NCBI RefSeq assembly: GCF_018860825.1
Contig: NZ_JAHKPZ010000004.1
Coordinates: 372,001 to 436,000 of the forward strand
From: Lacinutrix sp. C3R15
Lineage (GTDB): Bacteria > Bacteroidota > Bacteroidia > Flavobacteriales > Flavobacteriaceae
DNA length: 64,000 nucleotides
Direction of reading: 5' to 3'
Part shown: piece after piece, positions 50,517 to 59,877 of the stretch
How the letters are laid out: the number at the start of each line of letters is the position of its first letter
Numbering within the stretch: the first letter of the stretch is position 1
Notes under the pieces: model-generated
What the model saw: the letters and a program-made list of their open reading frames with translations, nothing else
What the model was told of the DNA's origin: nothing
The model's database searches: none
Made by a program: the position numbers and the translations under genes

Positions 50517-51763
50517 GGATTTTTAAATTTGGAGGAGCATCTGTTAAAAATGCAGAAGGTGTAAAAAACTTAGTAAAAACAATACAAAAGGTAGGCTATA
50601 AAGATACTTTAATTGTAATTTCTGCAATGGGTAAAACTACCAATTCTATAGAGTTGGTTATAGATAATTATTTTAATAATAAAACAGCATTACAGAGTTC
50701 TATTCAAGAGGTTAGAAAGTTTCATAATGAAATTTTATTAGATTTATTTACTAGTGAAAACCATCCTGTTTTTAATACCATTAACACTTTGTTAGATGAG
50801 TTATACGCATTTTTTAAAACCAATAAATCACCAGATTACAATTATGTGTATGATCAAACTATAGGTTATGGTGAGTTGGTTTCCACTACCATTATTAGTA
50901 CCTATTTTAATGAAGTAGGAATAAAAAACACATGGTTAGATGTAAGAGAATTTATTAAAACAGATAATTATTATAGAAGAGCAAACGTAGATTGGGAAAC
51001 TACCAAAAACCATATTCATGCTAACTTTAATGCCAATACATTATGTGTTACACAAGGTTTTATAGGTAGTGATGCCAATAATTTTACTACCACCTTAGGA
51101 AGAGAAGGAAGTGACTACACAGCAGCAATTTTTGCTTATTGTTTAAATGCAGAAAGTGTAACAATCTGGAAAGATGTTCCTGGAGTTTTAAATGCAGATC
51201 CTCGCTATTTTGAAAATGCACAATTACTAAATAAAATATCTTATAGAGAAGCAATAGAATTAGCTTTTTATGGAGCCTCTGTAATACACCCAAAAACACT
51301 GCAACCCTTACAAAAAAAGGAAATACCCTTATATGTAAAATCTTTTTTACATCCAGAACAAGCAGGTACTGTTGTTAGTAAAGGTGTAGATTTAGAGCCA
51401 AATATACCTTGCTTTATTGTAAAGAAAAACCAGGTTTTAATTTCACTATCTTCCTTAGACTTCTCTTATATTGTAGAAGAAAATATCAGTGAAATATTTA
51501 GCCTACTTCATCTATATAAAATGAAGGTTAGTGTTATACAAAACTCCGCAATTAGTTTTTCTGTTTGTATAGAGAACAATTATGATAATTTAAATACATT
51601 GTTGCAGCATTTAAAGGCAAAATTTAGAGTAGTATATAATGAAAATGTTTCTTTGTATACTGTGAGGCATGGTAATGAGCAAGTTGTTAAGCAGTTAGAG
51701 AAGGATAAATTTGTACTTTTAAAACAAGTAACACAAGCAACAACACAGATTGTTACTAAGTAA
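50513..51763 (+). CDS. lysC: Aspartate kinase
   Basis: 416 residues. Amino-acid-kinase fold beginning MRIFKFGGASVKNAEG, phosphate-binding TTLGREGSDYTAA, and a C-terminal regulatory ACT region (about 290-405). First step of the lysine, threonine, methionine and diaminopimelate pathway. The ACT part is short compared with two-ACT enzymes, as usual in flavobacteria. Coupled to the GNAT gene upstream. Confidence 0.93.
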   Translation: MRIFKFGGASVKNAEGVKNLVKTIQKVGYKDTLIVISAMGKTTNSIELVIDNYFNNKTALQSSIQEVRKFHNEILLDLFTSENHPVFNTINTLLDELYAFFKTNKSPDYNYVYDQTIGYGELVSTTIISTYFNEVGIKNTWLDVREFIKTDNYYRRANVDWETTKNHIHANFNANTLCVTQGFIGSDANNFTTTLGREGSDYTAAIFAYCLNAESVTIWKDVPGVLNADPRYFENAQLLNKISYREAIELAFYGASVIHPKTLQPLQKKEIPLYVKSFLHPEQAGTVVSKGVDLEPNIPCFIVKKNQVLISLSSLDFSYIVEENISEIFSLLHLYKMKVSVIQNSAISFSVCIENNYDNLNTLLQHLKAKFRVVYNENVSLYTVRHGNEQVVKQLEKDKFVLLKQVTQATTQIVTK

Positions 51764-51868
51764 ACATTTATTACATTTGCGATTAGGTACTGAACTTGTT
51801 TCAGTATCTTTATAAATGGATGTAATTTTAAAAAGTTGCTGGAACAATTTCAGCAAAAACAAACAACT

Positions 51869-53698
51869 ATGGGTCTAGTAACAGCAAAAGAAGTAGCAAA
51901 GGCTATACATGTAGATAAGTATGGTTTTATAGGTACATTTTGTGGCTGGCTACTTATGAAAGTTCTAAAAATTTCTACTTTAAATAAGATCTATAATCGA
52001 AATAAAAACCTAAAAGACTTACCTTTTTTAGAAGCTATTTTAGACGAGTTTCAAATAAAATTTGAAATTCCAGAAGAAGATTTAAAACGTTTACCAAAAG
52101 ATGGTGCATATATAACAGTTTCTAATCATCCACTTGGTGGCATTGATGGTATTTTGCTTTTAAAGCTTATGTTAGAGCAAAGAAAAGACTTTAAAATTAT
52201 AGCAAATTTCTTGCTTCATCGTATTGAACCAATGAAGCCTTATATCATGCCTGTAAATCCTTTTGAAGATAGAAAGGATGTAAAGTCTAGTGTAGCAGGA
52301 TTTAAAAACGCCATTATGCACTTACGTGAAGGGCATCCTTTAGGGTTGTTTCCTGCAGGAGAAGTTTCTACCTATAAAGATGGTAAATTAATGGTAGATA
52401 AACCTTGGGAAGAAACAGCTATTAAGCTTATTAAAAAAGCCGAAGTACCTGTAGTTCCTATTTATTTTCACGCCAAAAATTCTAAGTTGTTTTATAAACT
52501 TTCTAAAATTAGCGATACTTTTAGAACAGCAAAACTACCCTCTGAGCTATTAACACAAAAACGTAGAACTATTAAAGTTAGAATAGGAAAACCTATTAGT
52601 GTTAATGATCAAAAAGAGCATGTAACTATTGAGAGCTTTTCAGAGTTTTTAAGAAAAAAAACATATATGTTATCTCATGCTTTTGAAGATAAACCTAAAA
52701 TATTAGACAACCTATCCAATACATTAAAAACTCAAACAAAAGCCCCTAAGCGTATTGTAACTCCTGTAAAAATGGAGTCTATGATAGATGAGGTTGAAAC
52801 CTTAAGAAAAGAAGATTTAAGGTTATTACAAAGTAAAAATTACGAAGTCTTTTTAACACCAGCAAGCAAAATACCTAATATACTGCATGAAATAGGTCGT
52901 TTACGTGAAATAACTTTTAGAGAGGTAGGTGAAGGTACCAATGAAGCTATTGATTTAGATGATTTTGATAATTATTATCACCACATGTTTCTGTGGGACA
53001 ATATAACCAACAAACTAGTAGGTGCCTATAGAATGGGTTTAGGCTCTAAAATATTTGCAGAATACGGTATTGATGGTTTTTACCTGCAAGACTTATTTAG
53101 GTTTGAACCAGAGCTGCATAAAATGATGAGCCAGTCTATAGAAATGGGTAGAGCATTCATTATTAAAAGTTACCAGCAAAAACCAATGCCTTTATTTTTA
53201 CTTTGGAAAGGTATTGTACATACTACTTTGCGTTTTCCAGAGCATAAGTACTTAATAGGAGGAGTAAGTATTAGTAATCAGTTTTCAAACTTCTCAAAAT
53301 CTTTAATGATAGAGTTTATGAAATCAAATTACTATGATCCATATATAGCGCAATATGTGCATCCTAAAAAAGAGTTTAAAGTAAAACTAAAAGATGCAGA
53401 TAAAGATTTTGTTTTTGATGAAGCAGAAGCAGATTTAAACAAGTTTGATAAAATTATTGATGAGGTTGAACCTGGTGCATTACGTCTTCCTGTATTACTT
53501 AAAAAATACATTAAACAAAACGCTAGGTTAGTAGCTTTTAACGTAGATCCATTATTTAATAATGCGGTTGATGGTTTAATGTATATTAAAATTGCAGATC
53601 TGCCAGAAAGTACTGTACGTCCTGTTATGGAAGAGTTTCAAGCAGAGCTAGAAAGTAAATTTGCAAATGGTGAAAATGCCGAAAGTGAAACGGAGTAA
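51869..53698 (+). CDS. Bifunctional acyltransferase (PlsC-like plus GNAT-type N-acyltransferase), aminolipid synthesis
   Basis: 609 residues from the ATG at 51869; a TTG start at 51836 would add 11. N-terminal PlsC/lysophospholipid acyltransferase domain (about 70-260) with NHPLGGIDGI (H...D) and LFPAGEVS; C-terminal N-acyltransferase domain (about 310-600) of the ornithine-lipid synthase/hemolysin-like GNAT group (REITFREVGEGTNE, DLDDFDNYYHHMFLWD). This is the layout of OlsF/GlsF-type enzymes that make ornithine or glycine lipids in one polypeptide. The amino-acid specificity is not readable. Confidence 0.88.
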   Translation: MGLVTAKEVAKAIHVDKYGFIGTFCGWLLMKVLKISTLNKIYNRNKNLKDLPFLEAILDEFQIKFEIPEEDLKRLPKDGAYITVSNHPLGGIDGILLLKLMLEQRKDFKIIANFLLHRIEPMKPYIMPVNPFEDRKDVKSSVAGFKNAIMHLREGHPLGLFPAGEVSTYKDGKLMVDKPWEETAIKLIKKAEVPVVPIYFHAKNSKLFYKLSKISDTFRTAKLPSELLTQKRRTIKVRIGKPISVNDQKEHVTIESFSEFLRKKTYMLSHAFEDKPKILDNLSNTLKTQTKAPKRIVTPVKMESMIDEVETLRKEDLRLLQSKNYEVFLTPASKIPNILHEIGRLREITFREVGEGTNEAIDLDDFDNYYHHMFLWDNITNKLVGAYRMGLGSKIFAEYGIDGFYLQDLFRFEPELHKMMSQSIEMGRAFIIKSYQQKPMPLFLLWKGIVHTTLRFPEHKYLIGGVSISNQFSNFSKSLMIEFMKSNYYDPYIAQYVHPKKEFKVKLKDADKDFVFDEAEADLNKFDKIIDEVEPGALRLPVLLKKYIKQNARLVAFNVDPLFNNAVDGLMYIKIADLPESTVRPVMEEFQAELESKFANGENAESETE

Positions 53699-53804
53699 GT
53701 AAATTATAAAAACTCTTTTAAGTATTTTGTACTAGCCTTTATTTGTAAAGATAGTTTCAAGTTTAGCTAATGAACTTACAATAGAAGGGAGTCCTGAAGA
53801 TTTT

Positions 53805-54245
53805 TTATTTCATAGGTATTAGTTGGTTTAGCCATTTTTTTTCTTCAATAAGATCTTCTTTTTTAAATAGTTCACGCATTAAATTTGTTTGCTTAAAACA
53901 ACCAAGACAATTATATACAATTATGTTTGAAGCCTTAATTTTTGAAATAAATGTTTTTTCTTTTTCATTAAGTTTATAAAGTTTTTTTTCAACCAATCGT
54001 TCAAGAATTATTATTGCCAAATACATTTCTCCACTATTTTTAGTGTATAAAAGTTTTTTGATTTCAGAATATGCTTTTGCTTTTATTAAATCAGCTACAT
54101 GGTCAACAAGAGGTGTTGTTTGTGCAGCTATTCCGCAAGCAAAACCAATGGTTAAATCCTCTAATTTTTGTTCTTGCCCAATAGCATACAATGAAATTGG
54201 TAATAAAAAAAGTAGTAATAAAAGGTTGTTTTTATTCATTTTCAA
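53805..54245 (-). CDS. Hypothetical exported protein
   Basis: 146 residues, not recognised. Signal peptide (NNLLLLLFLLPISLYAIG) followed by a helical, lysine-rich mature part with three cysteines (FACGIAAQ, VYNCLGCF), the CxxC being a possible disulfide or metal site. It lies alone between the acyltransferase gene and an ArsR gene. Confidence 0.65.
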   Translation of the reverse strand: MKMNKNNLLLLLFLLPISLYAIGQEQKLEDLTIGFACGIAAQTTPLVDHVADLIKAKAYSEIKKLLYTKNSGEMYLAIIILERLVEKKLYKLNEKEKTFISKIKASNIIVYNCLGCFKQTNLMRELFKKEDLIEEKKWLNQLIPMK

Positions 54246-54494
54246 ACTTGGTTTTTACCATTTGCTAAAACGTATTTGCCGCTGCTTAAGTTTACTTTAC
54301 AGAAAAAACATACAAGATTGCAAGTAGGGTAGAACTAGTAATGAATTATACACGTTGTTCTATTGGTAGCCTACAAATGTTAAAAAAGTTATTGTTGTCA
54401 TGGCCAAATGTTGGTTGTTTTTAGTTTTAATCTAATACCTTCTCTTCTAGCTACACTAAAAAAGAAAGTGTTTTTTTAAAGCTCAACAAGAGTA
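54246..54494. other. Intergenic region without recognisable features
   Basis: 249 bases between the hypothetical exported gene and the ArsR gene. I found no ORF of substance, promoter or hairpin in it. Confidence 0.4.
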
Positions 54495-54824
54495 TTATCT
54501 TGATGCACTAACTTGAGTTTTTACAAAAAAGTCATTTATAAGTCTTCTACAGGCATTTAGTTTTTCCGTATTAATAGAGTAACTTAAGCTTTTACCATGT
54601 GCAGATTGGTTTAATAATCCTATTTTTTTTATTTCGCTTAAATGTTGTGAAATGGTAGGTTGTGCTAGGCCAATTTCTTCTACAAGATCATTACAAATAC
54701 AACCAGAATTACAGGCGCTAATATATTTTATTATAGCAACTCTGGCAGGATGGCTAAATACTTTAGCAACTTTAGCTAAGTAATTATTATCTGTATCATG
54801 AATGTTTAGTTTGGTGGTTCCCAT
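54495..54824 (-). CDS. ArsR-family metalloregulator
   Basis: 109 residues. Winged helix (AQPTISQHLSEIKKIGLL) preceded by SACNSGCICNDLVEE, which places Cys38, Cys42 and Cys44 near the alpha3 metal site used by arsenic/antimony sensors (CxC). Sensing of arsenite or a similar thiophilic ion is likely. No ars transport gene is adjacent, so its target is not visible. Confidence 0.87.
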   Translation of the reverse strand: MGTTKLNIHDTDNNYLAKVAKVFSHPARVAIIKYISACNSGCICNDLVEEIGLAQPTISQHLSEIKKIGLLNQSAHGKSLSYSINTEKLNACRRLINDFFVKTQVSASR

Positions 54825-54890
54825 AATAGTGTTTTTATAATAAGTATAAATATAAGAGTAATATTGTAATATTGCGATGTTAAAAATAAT

Positions 54891-54922
54891 AAAAAAGCCA
54901 AAATGTATATTTTGGCTTTTTT
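54891..54922. terminator. Intrinsic terminator downstream of the 152-residue membrane protein gene
   Basis: Perfect 14-bp stem (AAAAAAGCCAAAAT and complement), loop GTAT, two bases past the stop codon. Works on the minus strand for the gene at 54925. Confidence 0.85.
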
Positions 54923-54924
54923 AT

Positions 54925-55383
54925 TTATAGAGATTTAAACCAATCTTGAAATAATGGACCTATAATAGGTAAGGGTTTCTTTTCATTACTTAAAGATCCT
55001 ATTAAACTTAAAACCCATCCAACAATAAATAATAATGAAATGATCCATCCTATAACAGGAATAAACCCTAAAATTATAGCGCTTATGGTTAAACCAACCA
55101 TTTGTCTGATATAAAAGGAAGCATATTCGGTTTTTTTATCTGCAGTATTCATTACTAAAGCTATAATTAGCCCAATAATGGTAATATGTGCTATAATGGC
55201 AACATTTTTACCATCACCAAGCACTTTTTTAGCATCTTCGGCAAATTCACTTGCGGCTTCTTTAGCTTCATGCGCAAACTCTTCTGCTTTTTCTGTGGCT
55301 TTTTTAGCACCTTTTTTTGCGCCTTCTTTAGCGCTGCCTATCATATCTTCTAGGTCGTCACTTAAATTTTTATTATCATCCAT
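54925..55383 (-). CDS. Membrane protein with LEA-like charged N-terminus
   Basis: 152 residues. Residues 1-55 are hydrophilic, alanine/lysine/glutamate-rich (SAKEGAKKGAKKATEKAEEF), like late-embryogenesis or coiled amphipathic helices; the rest has about three membrane segments similar to the DUF4870/Tic20-like group (IIAHITIIGLIIALV, ISAIILGFIPVIGWIISLL). Function unknown; stress-related roles have been proposed for similar proteins but nothing here proves it. Confidence 0.75.
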   Translation of the reverse strand: MDDNKNLSDDLEDMIGSAKEGAKKGAKKATEKAEEFAHEAKEAASEFAEDAKKVLGDGKNVAIIAHITIIGLIIALVMNTADKKTEYASFYIRQMVGLTISAIILGFIPVIGWIISLLFIVGWVLSLIGSLSNEKKPLPIIGPLFQDWFKSL

Positions 55384-55425
55384 GTTTGTTTTGTTTTTAT
55401 TATTTCCTTCTAAAATAATAAAAAA

Positions 55426-55447
55426 AAGCTAGATTTTTATCTAGCTT
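55426..55447 (-). terminator. Intrinsic terminator downstream of the 128-residue VOC gene
   Basis: Stem AAGCTAGAT/ATCTAGCTT, loop TTTT, with seven U following on the minus strand. It lies 116 bases after the VOC stop. Confidence 0.75.
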
Positions 55448-55562
55448 GTGTTTTTTAATGTGTTGGTTATTATTTGTTTAGTGTGTAAAATCTTTAGAAA
55501 AAGGCTTTATGTATATTGATGCTTTTTAACACCTTTTTTGGCAAAATAATAAAGTTATATAC

Positions 55563-55949
55563 TTATAAAAAAGGCTGGTCTATAGGTTCCCAAAGTTCTA
55601 TTTTATTACCATCATTGTCTAAGATCCAACCAAATTTACCGTATTCATATTCTTCCATTTCTCCTACTATAGTAACACCTTCTTCTTTAAGTGTAGCTAA
55701 TAATTCTTTTAAATTTTCTACACGATAGTTAAACATAAAGTCTTTTTTTGAAGGCGCATAGTATTTAGTGTCTTCTGGAAAAGGGCTCCATTGTGTGGTG
55801 CAATCCTTACCTTCGGTATCTTTCCATTTAAACGTACAGCCATAATCATCTGTATTAAAACCTAAATGTTTTTTATACCAGTTTTTTGCTGCTTTTGGGT
55901 CTTTACTTTTAAAGAATAATCCGCCAATACCTGTAACTCTTTTTTTCAT
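55563..55949 (-). CDS. VOC-family (glyoxalase/bleomycin-resistance fold) protein
   Basis: 128 residues with two beta-alpha-beta-beta-beta units: GIGGLFFKSKDPKAAKNWYK and the C-terminal GWILDNDGNKIELWEP, whose Glu is a usual metal ligand. Substrate unknown. Confidence 0.85.
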   Translation of the reverse strand: MKKRVTGIGGLFFKSKDPKAAKNWYKKHLGFNTDDYGCTFKWKDTEGKDCTTQWSPFPEDTKYYAPSKKDFMFNYRVENLKELLATLKEEGVTIVGEMEEYEYGKFGWILDNDGNKIELWEPIDQPFL

Positions 55950-56043
55950 TTTACTCTAAATTTATATTTGTAGCTCTTAAATAAAAGCTCTTAATGTTGT
56001 TTTTTATTTTTACTAAAAGCAGTATCTTTTTTTGATTTACAGT

Positions 56044-56415
56044 TTATACATGTTGATCTAAAAGAATGGTGTTTCCGTCAGGGTCTGTTACTATACAGCT
56101 TGCAGGACCATTTGTGTTTTCATCTGCTTCACTAACTAAGGCAATATTGTTTTCTTTTAAGGATTTTTGAATTTCTCTAATATCTTTAAAAGATTCTAGT
56201 TTCTGGGCATTTTCATCCCAACCAGGATTAAACGTTAGCAAATTATTTTCAAACATACCTTGAAATAAACCAATTAACGCATTTCCGTTTTTCATGATGA
56301 GATAGTTTTTTTCTAAATCTCCTGCAAATTGGCTAAACCCAAGTGATTCATAAAATTGCTTAGAGGTGTTTAGGTCTTTAACACTTAGACTAATTGAAAA
56401 GGCTCCTAGTTTCAT
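56044..56415 (-). CDS. VOC-family protein (glyoxalase superfamily)
   Basis: 123 residues. SVKDLNTSKQFYESLGFSQF at the start and CIVTDPDGNTILLDQHV at the end are typical. It is two bases downstream of the DUF1801 gene and is probably translated with it. Substrate unknown. Confidence 0.87.
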   Translation of the reverse strand: MKLGAFSISLSVKDLNTSKQFYESLGFSQFAGDLEKNYLIMKNGNALIGLFQGMFENNLLTFNPGWDENAQKLESFKDIREIQKSLKENNIALVSEADENTNGPASCIVTDPDGNTILLDQHV

Positions 56416-56417
56416 AT

Positions 56418-56876
56418 TTATTTCTTTTTTAAATTCGTTTCATATATAGAAATCCACTCCTCTACTGTTAATTTAGTGCACAGTTCTGCAATTAATTGTA
56501 ATGGAATTTCTTCTATTTTTTTAAATCGTATACAACTTTTACCCATATCTAGTTTGCGTTTGCAGTATTTTGGGTATGCAGCAACAAACCAATTGTGTAT
56601 TTCTGGTTTTGCATAAATGCCACTATGGTAAAGATTGATAGAGTTTTTTTGAGAAGCAAAACTCATAAAAGGTAATGGTGTTTTTGGGTTGCAATGGTAT
56701 CCATCTGGATAAATGGTATGTGGTACTACATAGCCAATCATACCATAAGCAATTACTTCTTGAAAGCCTTCTGGTAAATTATCTTTAATGGTTTTGCGTA
56801 GTTTTTTTAAAACGGCTTGCCTTTCTTCAGGAACCTGATTTATGTATTCTTCTGGAGTGGTAGCTTTGTATTGCAT
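56418..56876 (-). CDS. DUF1801 (YdhG-like) protein
   Basis: 152 residues. Family pattern: EEYINQVPEERQAVLKKLR, then EVIAYGMIGY and KSCIRFKKIEEIP. Iron-chaperone frataxin-like fold is known for the family, function unclear. It sits between a small membrane protein gene (6 bases upstream) and a VOC gene (2 bases downstream), forming a three-gene operon. Confidence 0.87.
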   Translation of the reverse strand: MQYKATTPEEYINQVPEERQAVLKKLRKTIKDNLPEGFQEVIAYGMIGYVVPHTIYPDGYHCNPKTPLPFMSFASQKNSINLYHSGIYAKPEIHNWFVAAYPKYCKRKLDMGKSCIRFKKIEEIPLQLIAELCTKLTVEEWISIYETNLKKK

Positions 56877-56882
56877 CTTGCG

Positions 56883-57305
56883 TTAGTTTTTTGTTTTAGA
56901 TTTACGGATTGCAATTTTACCACCAATCCAAGCCATAGGTATATAGGCAAGTACAATATCTGCTATAGCAAACCAGGTAGGTCCTGGTAACATGTAGTTT
57001 ACCATAATTCCGCCTAATAGAAACAAGCCACCAACAGTTAAGGCAAATTTTATTTTATGATTAAAAGCAATTAAACCAGCAACAATAGCTCCAGTTAAAG
57101 TACCTAAAGCGTGTGCTAGAAAAGGAAATATAAAATATTGTGCATTTAATGTTGGTATTACTTCTGCTAAAGCAGTCATGTCATTAGGGTCTATACCAGG
57201 AATAGGAAATAATTTGTTTCCTAGTTGAATGAGTGACATATTGATAACACTTCCTGTAAACCAACCAAAGATTACCGCTAAAATATTTCTAATAATTGGG
57301 TGCAT
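56883..57305 (-). CDS. Small integral membrane protein
   Basis: 140 residues with about four membrane segments (for example NILAVIFGWFTGSVINMSL and LTVGGLFLLGGIMVNYMLPG) and a basic C-terminus (RKSKTKN). Not recognised. First gene of the operon with the DUF1801 and VOC genes. Confidence 0.75.
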   Translation of the reverse strand: MHPIIRNILAVIFGWFTGSVINMSLIQLGNKLFPIPGIDPNDMTALAEVIPTLNAQYFIFPFLAHALGTLTGAIVAGLIAFNHKIKFALTVGGLFLLGGIMVNYMLPGPTWFAIADIVLAYIPMAWIGGKIAIRKSKTKN

Positions 57306-57363
57306 ATTTATTGTTTAATACGTTTAAAATAGTGAATTTAATTGTAAATTTTATTGTTGCGCA

Positions 57364-58323
57364 TTAAAGTTTGAACTTATGTTTAATTTTATCTACTATA
57401 GTTTGCGCTAGTTTTGTATTGCTTTCTATAGTCCAACCAGCAACATGTGGAGAAAGAAGTACATTTTCTGCTTGTATTAAATATTGAAAGGCTTCTGGCA
57501 TTTCGATGTTATTTGAAGCGTTTTCTTTTTTAAATAGATTTTCAAACGAGGCTTTTTCATATTCAAGAACATCTAAACCAGCACCAAGAATTTTACCTGT
57601 TTTTAAAGCAGCAACTAAATCTTTGGTGACTACACTTTTTCCTCTTGCTGTGTTTATAAACCAAAAAGGTTTTGCAAATTGATTAATAAATTCTTCATTA
57701 ATCATGTTGGTTGTAGTTACTGTTTCTGGTGTGTGTAAGCTAAGCACATCTGCCTCGCTAAAAAGTATTTCTAAAGGTACTTGTTCTGCATTAGCATCAC
57801 CAATATTAGGTTTTAAATCATAGCACAATACATCTACTTCAAAACCACGAAGTTTTTTAGCAAAAGCTTTTCCCATGTTACCATAGCCAATTAGAGCAAT
57901 GGTTTTTCCGTCAAGTTCTATTCCTCGGTTTTCTTCGCGTAACCATTTACCTTCTCTTACTTCACGATCTGCTTTGTTTAGTTTGTTAAAAAGGGAGAGT
58001 AGCATGGCTAAGGTATGCTCACCAACAGCATTTCTGTTTCCTTCTGGAGCAGATATTAAATGTATGCCTTTGCTTTCTGCATAAGCACAGTCAATGTTTT
58101 CTAATCCTGCGCCAACACGACCTATAAATTTTAGGTTGGTTGCTGCGTCTAGAAAGGTTTTGTCTATACTAAAACGACTGCGTATAATAAAGCCATCATA
58201 TTCTGCTATTTTGTTTTGAATGTCTTGTTTTGAAGCGGTGTAATCTTCATGGTTAGTGCATCCTAAAGCATTTAACTGGTTTATTAGTAGTGGATGGTTA
58301 GCATCTAAGTGAAGGATTTTCAT
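57364..58323 (-). CDS. D-isomer specific 2-hydroxyacid dehydrogenase
   Basis: 319 residues from the chosen ATG (an earlier one at 58344 is possible). Catalytic and cofactor motifs: FIIRSRFSIDKTFL, Rossmann GYGNMGKAFAKKL, NTARGKSV (Arg), EYEKASFENL, and SPHVAGWTIES with the catalytic His. It is close to SerA-type phosphoglycerate dehydrogenases but without an ACT domain. NAD(H)-dependent; the substrate is not certain. Confidence 0.88.
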   Translation of the reverse strand: MKILHLDANHPLLINQLNALGCTNHEDYTASKQDIQNKIAEYDGFIIRSRFSIDKTFLDAATNLKFIGRVGAGLENIDCAYAESKGIHLISAPEGNRNAVGEHTLAMLLSLFNKLNKADREVREGKWLREENRGIELDGKTIALIGYGNMGKAFAKKLRGFEVDVLCYDLKPNIGDANAEQVPLEILFSEADVLSLHTPETVTTTNMINEEFINQFAKPFWFINTARGKSVVTKDLVAALKTGKILGAGLDVLEYEKASFENLFKKENASNNIEMPEAFQYLIQAENVLLSPHVAGWTIESNTKLAQTIVDKIKHKFKL

Positions 58324-58406
58324 GAGTATGTGTTTTATACTCAAATGTAATTATAATGCCATGCTGAAACAAATACAAACAGAATAAATGTGTTGTTATT
58401 TGTTTT

Positions 58407-58486
58407 GCGTTAGGGATTGTAGTGAAAATCCTTTTGCTTTTTTGCAAAAGATTGTAGCGAAAAGCGCGACCCTTGTGGTAACGCCC
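58407..58486. repeat. Dispersed-type intergenic repeat element upstream of the dehydrogenase gene
   Basis: Edges GCGTTAGGG and CCC-x6-TAACGCCC, an inner hairpin CTTTTGC/GCAAAAG (58431-58437 with 58444-58450), and two direct repeats GATTGTAGYGAAAA (58415-58428 and 58450-58463, one mismatch). From memory, closely similar elements recur in many flavobacterial genomes. More GC-rich than flanks. Confidence 0.6.
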
Positions 58487-58492
58487 AAAATA

Positions 58493-59866
58493 TTAAAAAC
58501 CTAAGATTAATTTAGCAATTACAAAGTAAAGTAAAATACCAAAAACATCATTGCTTGTTGTTATAAATGGTCCTGTTGCTACTGCTGGATCAATACCTCT
58601 TTTGTCTAAAAAAATAGGGATAAATGTGCCAATTAGCGCAGCCATTACTATTACAGCAATTAAAGCAATTGCTATGGTTATAGAAACGTAATAAGTGGTT
58701 CCAAAAATAAAATGAGTGATTAATAAACCTATAACAGCAATGGCTAAGCCATTGACCAAGCCTAATAAAAATTCTTTAAATAGGCGTTTTAAAATGTTGC
58801 CATCTATACTGTCATTTGCTAAACCTTGCACTACAATTGCAGAGGATTGTACGCCAACGTTTCCTGCTGTTGCTTGTATTAGTGGTACAAAACTTAAGAG
58901 CACGATAAAGTCTCCCATGCTTTGGTTAAAATGCTCGATTATACTTGCGGCACCTAAGCCACCAAACATACCTATTAATAGCCAAGGTAGTCTTGCTATG
59001 GTAAGTTTTAAAATACTATCATCTGCTTCTACATCACGAGAGATACCTGCAGCTAGTTGGTAGTCTTTTTCTGCTACTTCTTTCATAACATCTACAATGT
59101 CATCAATGGTAACTCTACCTAAAAGTATATGGTGTTGGTTAATTACAGGAATTGCTTCTAAATCGTACTTTTGCATTACTTTTGCAACGTCTTCTACGTG
59201 TTCTTCTACAAAAACAAAGTCTACATTAGGATTGGCAATTTCTGCTATTTTTTGTTCGCTTTTTGCGGTAATTAAATCTTTTAAAGAGAGGCGACCAATA
59301 AGTTTGTCTCTTTTATCAACTACGTAAATGGAGTGTACGCGACTTACGTCTTTTGCTTGTCCGCGAATTCTACGCATGCATCCTGCAACGGTCCATGTTT
59401 CATACACTTTAACAAGTTCTTTTGCCATGAGGCCTCCAGCAGTATCTTCATCATAAGCTAAAAGCTCTGTAATTTCTGCTTTGTGATCTTGGTCTACTAT
59501 TTTATTAATTACCTCTTGTTGGCGTTCTTCTGGAAGCTCTGCAATAATATCTGCAGCATCATCGGTATCTAGTTCTTCAATTTCTTCTGCAATTTCTTTA
59601 GCAGAAAGGGTTTCTAGTACTTTTTCTCTGTTGTCTTCATCCAGCTCCATTAATATATTTGAAGTGGTTTCAGAATCTAGAAGTTTGATAACATAGGTGG
59701 CTTGTTCTAGATTTACTTCATCTAGAATTTCTGCTACATCGGCGTAATGAAAATCATGTAACAGTTTACGGAGTTCCTTATCTTTTTGGTTTTCGATAAG
59801 TTGTTCAACTTGTTCAATGAGTTCCTTGGTTAGCTCAAATTGTATGTTTTCTTTTTCTTCTGCCAA
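58493..59866 (-). CDS. mgtE: Magnesium transporter MgtE
   Basis: 457 residues. Cytoplasmic N domain (LLHDFHYADVAEILDEVN) of about 130 residues, two CBS domains (about 135-265), and a C-terminal membrane domain with five segments (for example ATAGNVGVQSSAIVVQGLA). Complete. Imports Mg2+ with gating by the N and CBS domains. Confidence 0.96.
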   Translation of the reverse strand: MAEEKENIQFELTKELIEQVEQLIENQKDKELRKLLHDFHYADVAEILDEVNLEQATYVIKLLDSETTSNILMELDEDNREKVLETLSAKEIAEEIEELDTDDAADIIAELPEERQQEVINKIVDQDHKAEITELLAYDEDTAGGLMAKELVKVYETWTVAGCMRRIRGQAKDVSRVHSIYVVDKRDKLIGRLSLKDLITAKSEQKIAEIANPNVDFVFVEEHVEDVAKVMQKYDLEAIPVINQHHILLGRVTIDDIVDVMKEVAEKDYQLAAGISRDVEADDSILKLTIARLPWLLIGMFGGLGAASIIEHFNQSMGDFIVLLSFVPLIQATAGNVGVQSSAIVVQGLANDSIDGNILKRLFKEFLLGLVNGLAIAVIGLLITHFIFGTTYYVSITIAIALIAVIVMAALIGTFIPIFLDKRGIDPAVATGPFITTSNDVFGILLYFVIAKLILGF

Positions 59867-59877
59867 GCTAAAGAGGT

